Positions 1 to 5,095 of a stretch of 5,942 nt of DNA are shown piece by piece. Every line of letters begins with the position of its first letter. Position 1 is the stretch's first letter. The notes under the pieces were generated by a model that was given only the letters and a program-made list of their open reading frames with translations, did no database searches and was not told the origin of the DNA. This DNA comes from an uncultured Bacteroidota bacterium (GTDB lineage: Bacteria; Bacteroidota; Bacteroidia; Chitinophagales; Chitinophagaceae): positions 1 to 5,942 of the forward strand of contig CAIZMD010000272.1 in the NCBI GenBank assembly GCA_903933995.1. The letters run 5' to 3'. The position numbers and the translations under genes are program-made.

Positions 1-1353
1 GAAGACGTAGACGGTATGCACAAATCTCAGGCCATTTTGACCACCAAGGGTGGAATGACTTCACACGCTGCATTGGTTGCACGTGGTTGGGGTAAATGCT
101 GTATTGTAGGCTGCGCCGATATTGAAATTCATAGCGAGACCAAATCATTTAAAGCCAACGATGGTACTTATATTAAAGAAGGTGATTGGATTAGCTTGGA
201 TGGAACAAAGGGTCTAGTATATCTTGGCAGTATGCCATTGGTTGATATTGACATTGATAAAAACCAGGCTTATAAGAATTTGATGAAGCTGGTAGACAAG
301 GTAAAAGTCTTGGGTGTAAGAACCAATGCAGAAACACCTAATGATGCTGCACAAGGATTGAAATTTGGTGCAGAAGGTATTGGTCTATTCCGCACAGAAC
401 ATATGTTCTATGGAGAAGGCAGCGATGAACCACTATTCTTGTTGCGCAAAATGATTGTGAGCAAAACAGAAAAAGAAAGAAGGGTGGCTTTGAATGACCT
501 TTCCAAATTTGTGAAAAAAGACGTGAAAGCCACTTTACTTACCATGCATGGTTTGCCTGTTACTTTCCGCTTATTGGATCCACCATTGCACGAGTTTGTA
601 CCACATGATGCAGCCAAACTAAACCAACTGAGTAAAGAGCTGGGCATTAGTATGAGCTTGTTAAAAAGAAGGGTATTGGCATTGCATGAAAACAACCCCA
701 TGTTAGGTCACCGTGGTGTGCGTTTGGGCATTAGCTATCCTGAGATTACTGAAATGCAGATCAGGGCCATCTTAGAAGCTACTGCTGAATTAATCATTTC
801 AGGCAAAAAAGCACTCCCAGAAATCATGGTACCAGTTACTTGTACCGTGAATGAATTGGTGCATCAGAAAGCCATTGTAGACAGGGTGTACAAAGAAGTT
901 TGTGAAAAAACCAAGCTGAAAAAAATCCCTTATCTCTATGGTACTATGATTGAAATTCCAAGGGCGGCTTTGAAAGCAGAAAAAATGGCTACTGTAGCTG
1001 ATTTCTTCAGCTTTGGTACCAATGACCTTACACAAATGAGTTTCGGTTTTAGCCGTGACGATATTGGCGGATTCTTACCCAACTATCTAGATCAAAAGAT
1101 CTTGGAAGACGATCCATTCCAAACCATTGACCAAGAAGGTGTAGGTGAATTAATCAAATTTGGTACAGAACGAGGCAGGTCTACCAAGCCCAATTTAAAA
1201 GTGGGTATCTGTGGTGAGCACGGTGGTGATGCCGAGAGTGTGATGTTCTGTCACAGAATTGGTTTGAACTATGTTAGTTGTTCTCCGTTCCGTGTGCCCA
1301 TTGCCCGTCTGGCTGCGGCACAGGCTGCGCTATTATTTCCTAGGAAAAAATAG
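1..1353 (+). CDS. ppdK: Pyruvate, phosphate dikinase, C-terminal half (5' end outside window)
   Basis: PPDK (EC 2.7.9.1) interconverts pyruvate + ATP + Pi and PEP + AMP + PPi in the cytoplasm. The frame is open from base 1 and the first ATG (16) lies inside the conserved phosphohistidine domain, so this is an internal fragment. It holds 450 residues of a protein that is usually about 870-900; the ATP-grasp half is missing. Visible motifs, numbered from base 1: GGMTSHAA with the phospho-carrier His at residue 22 (bases 64-66) and the adjacent Thr that regulatory kinases modify in other PPDKs. The PEP/pyruvate TIM barrel follows, with RLLDPPLHEF (Arg190), MLGHRGVRLG, EIPRAAL and SFGTNDLTQM. The catalytic Cys is at residue 404 in GICGEHGGD. 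The PPDK-type RLLDPPLHEF and GICGEHGGD segments favour PPDK over PEP synthase or PTS enzyme I. The gene ends just before a strong terminator. Confidence 0.97.
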   Translation, partial: EDVDGMHKSQAILTTKGGMTSHAALVARGWGKCCIVGCADIEIHSETKSFKANDGTYIKEGDWISLDGTKGLVYLGSMPLVDIDIDKNQAYKNLMKLVDKVKVLGVRTNAETPNDAAQGLKFGAEGIGLFRTEHMFYGEGSDEPLFLLRKMIVSKTEKERRVALNDLSKFVKKDVKATLLTMHGLPVTFRLLDPPLHEFVPHDAAKLNQLSKELGISMSLLKRRVLALHENNPMLGHRGVRLGISYPEITEMQIRAILEATAELIISGKKALPEIMVPVTCTVNELVHQKAIVDRVYKEVCEKTKLKKIPYLYGTMIEIPRAALKAEKMATVADFFSFGTNDLTQMSFGFSRDDIGGFLPNYLDQKILEDDPFQTIDQEGVGELIKFGTERGRSTKPNLKVGICGEHGGDAESVMFCHRIGLNYVSCSPFRVPIARLAAAQAALLFPRKK

Positions 1354-1386
1354 ACAGGGTACTGTTTGAAAAAACAGTTTAGTTTG

Positions 1387-1415
1387 ATCCCCGGCTTCAA
1401 CCCCGGGGATTTTTT
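1387..1415 (+). terminator. Rho-independent terminator of ppdK
   Basis: An 8-bp perfect stem, ATCCCCGG (1387-1394) with CCGGGGAT (1403-1410), closes an 8-base loop and is followed by a T tract (1410-1415, then ATTTT). It lies 34 bases past the ppdK stop and is oriented for ppdK. The T tract overlaps the stop codon (1414-1416) of the convergent gene. A second hairpin just upstream, ACTGTTT/AAACAGT (1361-1378) with a GAAA loop, may assist. Read on the minus strand, the GC stem is followed by CAAACTAAAC rather than a T run, so it is probably weaker in that direction. Confidence 0.88.
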
Positions 1416-2772
1416 ATTTTCTATTTAACCAATCAACAGGAACTGGAATAATACAAATATTCATGGTTCTATTATCGGCAGACAACATAGCAGATTCAAT
1501 TTGAATCTTGGTACCATCAGGACTCATAGTAGGATGTGGATGATCACCAGCAGTTGTTTTATGACCAGTGCTCAGCATTTTCATTTCATGGGTTTTTCTA
1601 TCAATCAAATAAATGCTCCTACTAAAGTCATCGCCCACAGCCCATCTGCCATCAGGAGAACCACTTACATGCCAGAGTCCGCTACCACTTGGTGTTTGAC
1701 CCACAATGGTCATTTCTCTGGTTCTTAAATTGACTATGCCCAAACCAGTTGGTTTTTCCCTGGTTCCAGAAATACCCCAGGCAGCTTCCTGACCAGGATT
1801 GGCACCACCAACAGCTGTGCCAGCAGCAATATTATTTTGTGTATTTGGAATGGGTCTATGCCCCATAATAGCAATAGCAACTTCGTCTTTTGAAATCACC
1901 GCTTCATGTGTTACCCATTCATGATCCGCTTCAGGATATAGGGGTCTCAAACCTGTACCATCAGACATCACCGTCCAGGTACGCTGTGGCGATTTTCCTC
2001 CTGTTTCCCAACAAAAAACTATCTCGCCTTCTACCCAAGGATTGGTTTGAATATGACCAACTTGAAAGGGCACGGAAACCACGTATTTGGTTGCCCCAGT
2101 GATAACATTCAAAGCTCCAATCCCAGATGGACCAGCCCCCATATTACGAGGACCATAATTGGCTTCTAATTTGGTACCGGGTTTTAAATATTTGGCTGCT
2201 GCTTCTCTACTAACGCGGAAATAAACCCATTCTTCCATTCCATCCAAAGCCATATCGCCACCGGCTCCCCATTCAGGCGGTGTGGTACCACAAACGCGTT
2301 GATATGATGATGCTTCTTTTAATTTTCCAGCTTCACTGTCTTCAAATAATTTTTTCAAATCCACTTCTATTACTTGCACAGCTACATTTCTTGTGGTATC
2401 TCTGATCTTGGTTCCAGGTATCAATGGGTTGCGCAAGAAATAGAGTTTCATTGATCTTCTAGCTATATTGAGCATGCCATTGTATCCACCTTCTGTTACT
2501 TGCACCAAGTCTCCTGTAGCTTCATTCACGGCCATGGCTTCTCCTTTTACCATACCTGAACTAAAGATCAACCATTTACCCTCTGAGGTCCATTGATTAT
2601 GGGTTTGATATATTTTTCTATCGCCATGTGGTTGACTGGTCAAGAATACCAATTCGGTTCCTGTTACAGGGTCTTTGACAATCTTTCTTTCTGAAGGGAA
2701 TCTTTTGCCAATCTGTGCAGTAGAACTACTGAGTATTAAGCAAAATAATGGCAGTAAGAACAATCGTTTCAT
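1414..2772 (-). CDS. Exported PL22-like oligogalacturonate lyase family beta-propeller
   Basis: A 452-residue protein with an N-terminal signal peptide (about residues 1-19: MKR, a Leu-rich core, then STAQ), so it is probably periplasmic or secreted. The rest has TolB/WD-like propeller repeats with S-P-D-G turns (372-375, 417-420). The middle and C-terminus follow the layout of oligogalacturonate lyase (PL22), which cleaves short pectin fragments by metal-assisted beta-elimination. Residues matching the Yersinia enzyme active site are Arg264 (QRTW), His289 (VTHE, the catalytic base position), His368 (LWH), and His411/His413 (HPHP). The metal-ligand Gln that sits three residues before HPHP is Ala408 here. 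Known PL22 enzymes are mainly cytoplasmic and about 390 residues; this one is exported and longer, with an extra loop around 305-340. The ATG at 2770-2772 fits the signal peptide directly. Substrate is uncertain; it could be a non-pectin-acting relative. The gene stands alone and is convergent with ppdK. Confidence 0.75.
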   Translation of the reverse strand: MKRLFLLPLFCLILSSSTAQIGKRFPSERKIVKDPVTGTELVFLTSQPHGDRKIYQTHNQWTSEGKWLIFSSGMVKGEAMAVNEATGDLVQVTEGGYNGMLNIARRSMKLYFLRNPLIPGTKIRDTTRNVAVQVIEVDLKKLFEDSEAGKLKEASSYQRVCGTTPPEWGAGGDMALDGMEEWVYFRVSREAAAKYLKPGTKLEANYGPRNMGAGPSGIGALNVITGATKYVVSVPFQVGHIQTNPWVEGEIVFCWETGGKSPQRTWTVMSDGTGLRPLYPEADHEWVTHEAVISKDEVAIAIMGHRPIPNTQNNIAAGTAVGGANPGQEAAWGISGTREKPTGLGIVNLRTREMTIVGQTPSGSGLWHVSGSPDGRWAVGDDFSRSIYLIDRKTHEMKMLSTGHKTTAGDHPHPTMSPDGTKIQIESAMLSADNRTMNICIIPVPVDWLNRK

Positions 2773-2908
2773 ATAGCAATTTGAAGTTGGCCCGGAACCC
2801 GGTTTTTAAAACTACAGGTAAAAAGATGCCTTCGCGTCCTGAAGCATCCTGTCTGGCATTAACAAACTAAAGTCCCAGAAATAACTACCTTAGTTGCAAA
2901 TACCCAAT
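2773..2908. promoter_or_regulatory. Divergent intergenic region between the PL22-like gene and the YvlD-like gene
   Basis: This 136-bp spacer must carry promoters for two genes that point away from each other. It contains an imperfect hairpin, GATGCCTTC/GAAGCATC (2825-2848, one bulged C), and a short CCGG-AAC-CCGG hairpin next to a T run (about 2794-2810). Both would fall in the leader of the PL22-like gene if its promoter lies near 2860-2880. No clean TAnnTTTG element with a properly spaced TTG is seen for either gene. TACCTTAG (2886-2893) and, on the minus strand, TTAGTTTG near 2865 are one-mismatch candidates only. Confidence 0.4.
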
Positions 2909-3271
2909 ATGCGATTTATATTAAAAACTTTAATCACAGCTATTGCCGTTTTAGTAGCGGCTTATATTTTAGATGGGGTGCACGTGAAAGACAGCATGAC
3001 AGCTGTATTGGTGGCTGCCGTATTGGGATTGTTGAACAGTTTTGTAAAACCTATTTTGATTATCATCACCATTCCCATCACCGTATTTACATTAGGATTA
3101 TTCTTACTGGTGATCAATGTACTGATCATTAAATGGGTGTCTGATATAGTACCCGGATTTAGCGTAGATGGATGGGTCTATGCCCTCTTGTTTAGTTTGG
3201 TAGTCTCTATTGCTACTTCACTCATGGAAAGTTTAGTGGGGACCAATCAGCCCCCACCAAACAATGTATAA
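2909..3271 (+). CDS. YvlD-like four-helix membrane protein ('phage holin family', superfamily IV)
   Basis: A 120-residue, very hydrophobic inner-membrane protein. Helices are predicted at about residues 3-20, 29-44, 48-73 and 87-106, followed by a polar tail rich in Pro and Asn (TNQPPPNNV). The segment with LLNSFVKPIL followed by TIPITVFTLGLFLLVIN is the hallmark of the YvlD/DUF360 family (Pfam 'mycobacterial 4 TMS phage holin'). Despite the name, these are widespread chromosomal genes; in Bacillus yvlD belongs to an envelope-stress-linked locus, and holin activity is not established. No lysin or phage gene is nearby. The ATG at 2909 is preferred because it begins directly at the first helix; an in-frame TTG at 2894 would add MQIPN. 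The gene is convergent with arsC, 22 bp away. Its function here is unknown. Confidence 0.85.
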   Translation: MRFILKTLITAIAVLVAAYILDGVHVKDSMTAVLVAAVLGLLNSFVKPILIIITIPITVFTLGLFLLVINVLIIKWVSDIVPGFSVDGWVYALLFSLVVSIATSLMESLVGTNQPPPNNV

Positions 3272-3293
3272 TGTCAAGAAAATAAATCAGCTA

Positions 3294-3689
3294 TTATAAT
3301 TCCAAAATCAGCTCTCTTACTTTTCCACTGATATAGTCACGGACTTCATTAAACTGCTCTGGCTCCATATACTTGGGGTCAGGAATTTGCCAATCCACAA
3401 AACGTTTGGCTGGCATCCAAGGACAAGCATCGCCACAGCCCATGGTTACCACTGCGTCAAAAGGTGCATACTGTTCTACTTCTTGCAAAGACTTGCTGTC
3501 ATGCGTAGATAAATCATAACCCAATTCTTTCATAGCGGCAATGGCTTTGGGATTTACAATACCGCTAGGCTTACTACCAGCACTATAGGCTTCTATATTA
3601 CCCGCTCCATGAATCAGTGCAAATGCCTGACTCATCTGGCTTCTATTACTATTTTCAACACAAACAAATAAGAGCTTTTTCTTTGCCAT
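3294..3689 (-). CDS. arsC: Arsenate reductase, low-molecular-weight phosphatase type
   Basis: A 131-residue cytoplasmic enzyme that reduces arsenate to arsenite. The N-terminus carries the P-loop CX5R (Cys10-VENSN-Arg16, then SQM), and the C-terminal part carries the general-acid Asp104 in IPDPK. The SAGSKPSGIVNPKAI segment is typical of ArsC in this superfamily. Unlike the thioredoxin-linked plasmid pI258 enzyme, whose redox cysteines are Cys82 and Cys89, the downstream cysteines here are Cys85 and Cys89 in a CGDAC motif (CX3C). This CGDxCP form is also seen in homologues that use other thiol partners, so the electron donor cannot be told from the sequence. A plain tyrosine phosphatase is less likely given the cysteine pair and the operon. 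It is the last gene of the ars operon, 64 bp after arsM. No Shine-Dalgarno is visible before the ATG. Confidence 0.9.
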   Translation of the reverse strand: MAKKKLLFVCVENSNRSQMSQAFALIHGAGNIEAYSAGSKPSGIVNPKAIAAMKELGYDLSTHDSKSLQEVEQYAPFDAVVTMGCGDACPWMPAKRFVDWQIPDPKYMEPEQFNEVRDYISGKVRELILEL

Positions 3690-3753
3690 GAAACACTGTT
3701 TTATTTTGTCTTTTAATTTGCTTTAAAAATTCACTGTTACATTTTTGATTTGT

Positions 3754-4602
3754 TTAGCAGCATCCTGACCCTGGAGCGCAACAAGCTTTTTCTTCTGCTG
3801 GCTTGTCTGCATAAACAGTAATACTGTAAATGCCCATTCCACTGTTACGGAATTGTTCTATCTCAGCTTTTGATAAATAGTTGATTAAAATATCATCCGG
3901 TATAATAATCTCTTTGCTTTTTTGGATGGTGATATTCTTGAACCCAGTTGTTTCAATCAATTCCATGTATACGGCTTTTTGAATGGCTCCAGATACACAA
4001 CCTGCATACATTTCAGCAGCTTCTTTTAGTTGAGCTGGCAATTGTCCTTCTAATACAATATCAGAAATACTAAAATGTCCGCCTGGTTTTAATACGCGAT
4101 ATACTTCAGATAATACATTGAATTTATTGGGCACCAAATTCAACACACAATTGCTCACCACTACATCAGCCATATTTGCAGATACAGGCATTTGTTCAAT
4201 ATCGCCCAAGCGAAACTCTACATTTTGAAAGTTTAATTTTTCAGCATTGAGTCTGGCTTTGGCAATCATTTGCTCCGTAAAATCAATCCCAATTACTTTT
4301 CCCAATGGACCTGTAGCCGCGCGTGCAACAAAGCAATCATTACCTGCTCCACTACCCAAATCAATCACCACATCACCTTCTTTAATTTTAGCAAAAGCGG
4401 TTGGCAAACCACATCCCAGACCAAGATCTGCATCTGCATTATAGCCTTTCAAATTGGTATAGTCATCGGTCATAATATTGTACACTTCTGTACTGCAACC
4501 ACCCGCACCACAGCAGGATGAAGCATTCTCTTCTTTAGACTGCTGCGCAATGGCGGCATATTTTTCTTTTACCAGTGCTTTGAGTTCGTTTTCGTTTTTC
4601 AT
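3754..4602 (-). CDS. arsM: Arsenite S-adenosylmethionine methyltransferase
   Basis: A 282-residue cytoplasmic enzyme that transfers methyl groups from SAM to As(III), giving methylated and finally volatile arsenicals. The SAM-binding glycine motif DLGSGAGND is at 81-89, with the acidic strand end GIDFTEQM at 105-112. Four cysteines match the known As(III)-binding set in position and spacing: Cys36 (GGCS), Cys64 (GLGCG), Cys152 (SNCVLNL) and Cys202 (MYAGCVSGA). The spacings 36-64 (28) and 152-202 (50) equal those of the Cyanidioschyzon enzyme as I recall them (44-72 and 174-224). Extra cysteines are Cys30/31 near the N-terminus and a cysteine-rich tail, CCAPGSGCC (274-282). It lies 40 bp after arsR and 64 bp before arsC on the same strand, so it is probably cotranscribed under ArsR control. 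The ATG at 4600-4602 gives the usual N-terminal helix, and the leader is A-rich. Confidence 0.95.
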   Translation of the reverse strand: MKNENELKALVKEKYAAIAQQSKEENASSCCGAGGCSTEVYNIMTDDYTNLKGYNADADLGLGCGLPTAFAKIKEGDVVIDLGSGAGNDCFVARAATGPLGKVIGIDFTEQMIAKARLNAEKLNFQNVEFRLGDIEQMPVSANMADVVVSNCVLNLVPNKFNVLSEVYRVLKPGGHFSISDIVLEGQLPAQLKEAAEMYAGCVSGAIQKAVYMELIETTGFKNITIQKSKEIIIPDDILINYLSKAEIEQFRNSGMGIYSITVYADKPAEEKACCAPGSGCC

Positions 4603-4642
4603 GTTTGTATTTTTAGTTTATTAATTCCATTTACAATTTCCG

Positions 4643-4978
4643 TTAGCAACAAGATTTCCCTTTCTGTAATTGCAATGCTGAAAACATGCCATTAAAGTCT
4701 TGCATAAATTTCTCCATGGCATCCCAGTTAATACAATAACAGCTCTTAGGCCCTTCTACGGTACCCTTGATTAATCCCGCATTCTTTAATTCTTTTAAGT
4801 GTTGTGAAACGGTAGATTGAGCTAATGGAAGTATTTCTACTATTTTACCACAGATACAGGCATTCTCATTGGCCAATACCTTCATAATGGCTATTCTAGC
4901 TGGGTGCGATAATACTTTTGCAAATGCTGCTAAGTCCTGTTCTTGCTGGGTAAATTCGTTTGTTTTTGCTATTGCCAT
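4643..4978 (-). CDS. arsR: ArsR/SmtB-family metalloid-responsive repressor
   Basis: A 111-residue winged-helix repressor, normal length for the family. KVLSHPARIAIMKVL (21-35) is the typical helix, and the recognition helix region is LAQSTVSQHLKELKNAGLI (52-70). It has Cys41-Ile-Cys43 (NACICGKIVE) where classical ArsR proteins carry the CxC As(III)/Sb(III) site of ELCVCDL. Further cysteines are Cys80 and Cys82 (SCYC) in the wing and a terminal Cys110-Cys111 pair. As(III) binding is expected to release it from DNA. It heads the arsR-arsM-arsC operon and is preceded by two matching inverted repeats flanking the promoter, consistent with autorepression. The inducer is inferred from the neighbours; Sb(III) or other soft metals remain possible. 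Confidence 0.94.
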   Translation of the reverse strand: MAIAKTNEFTQQEQDLAAFAKVLSHPARIAIMKVLANENACICGKIVEILPLAQSTVSQHLKELKNAGLIKGTVEGPKSCYCINWDAMEKFMQDFNGMFSALQLQKGKSCC

Positions 4979-4982
4979 TACT

Positions 4983-5002
4983 TTATCGTTTTTATACGAT
5001 AA
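4983..5002 (-). promoter_or_regulatory. Proximal ArsR operator (inverted repeat)
   Basis: Perfect 7-bp arms, TTATCGT (4983-4989) and ACGATAA (4996-5002), are separated by 6 bases. The site begins 4 bp upstream of the arsR ATG and ends one base from the -7 element, so it covers the expected transcription start. On the minus strand it reads TTATCGTATAAAAACGATAA, 15 of 20 identical to the distal site. Binding by ArsR is inferred from position and repetition. Confidence 0.82.
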
Positions 5003-5003
5003 G

Positions 5004-5040
5004 CAAATCTAGGGAGAAAATATCATTCATCGTACAAATA
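5004..5040 (-). promoter_or_regulatory. Bacteroidota-type promoter of arsR-arsM-arsC
   Basis: On the minus strand, TATTTG (5035-5040) serves as the -33 element and TAGATTTG (5004-5011) is an exact match to the Bacteroidota -7 consensus TAnnTTTG. The spacer is 23 bases, the upper end of the range known for this promoter class. Transcription would start near 4997, giving a leader of about 20 bases. The -33 element sits inside the spacer of the distal operator, and the -7 element abuts the proximal one. Confidence 0.7.
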
Positions 5041-5046
5041 CGATAA
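5027..5046 (-). promoter_or_regulatory. Distal ArsR operator (inverted repeat)
   Basis: The core arms ATCGT (5029-5033) and ACGAT (5040-5044) have the same 6-base spacing as the proximal operator. On the minus strand the site reads TTATCGTATTTGTACGATGA. The two operator centres are exactly 44 bp apart (about 4.2 helical turns). The site overlaps the -33 element, so repressor bound here should block RNA polymerase. ArsR binding is inferred. Confidence 0.78.
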
Positions 5047-5095
5047 ATATTTTTTTGAATGGCTATTTTGCAGCTAGGAAGTGATTATTAGAGAC

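Noticed and set aside
408..1035. Two minus-strand open frames (408-701 and 799-1035) opposite ppdK
   Set aside because: They lie wholly inside the strongly conserved PPDK coding frame, show no recognisable motif, and start inside the other gene.
1501..2102. Plus-strand open frames (1501-1728, 1890-2102) opposite the PL22-like gene
   Set aside because: Low-complexity translations with no domain; the minus-strand frame has a signal peptide and conserved active-site residues.
2886..2893. TACCTTAG as a -7 element for the YvlD-like gene
   Set aside because: One mismatch to TAnnTTTG and no TTG at a suitable distance upstream; too weak to list as a promoter.
2909..3271. Prophage remnant suggested by the 'phage holin' family name
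   Set aside because: No lysin, integrase, structural gene or att-like repeat is present, and this family is common in chromosomes outside phages.
3694..3738. CACTGTT repeated twice (3694-3700 and 3732-3738) before arsC
   Set aside because: A 7-base direct repeat in A/T-rich DNA is easily due to chance, and no promoter element is seen with it.
4247..4521. Two overlapping plus-strand open frames opposite arsM
   Set aside because: They mirror the conserved ArsM SAM-binding region and have no independent support.
4983..5046. Repeats before arsR as a terminator of the upstream glycosidase gene or a mini CRISPR array
   Set aside because: The stems are A/T-rich without a following T run in the right place, there are only two units, and the promoter fits between them; operators explain them better.
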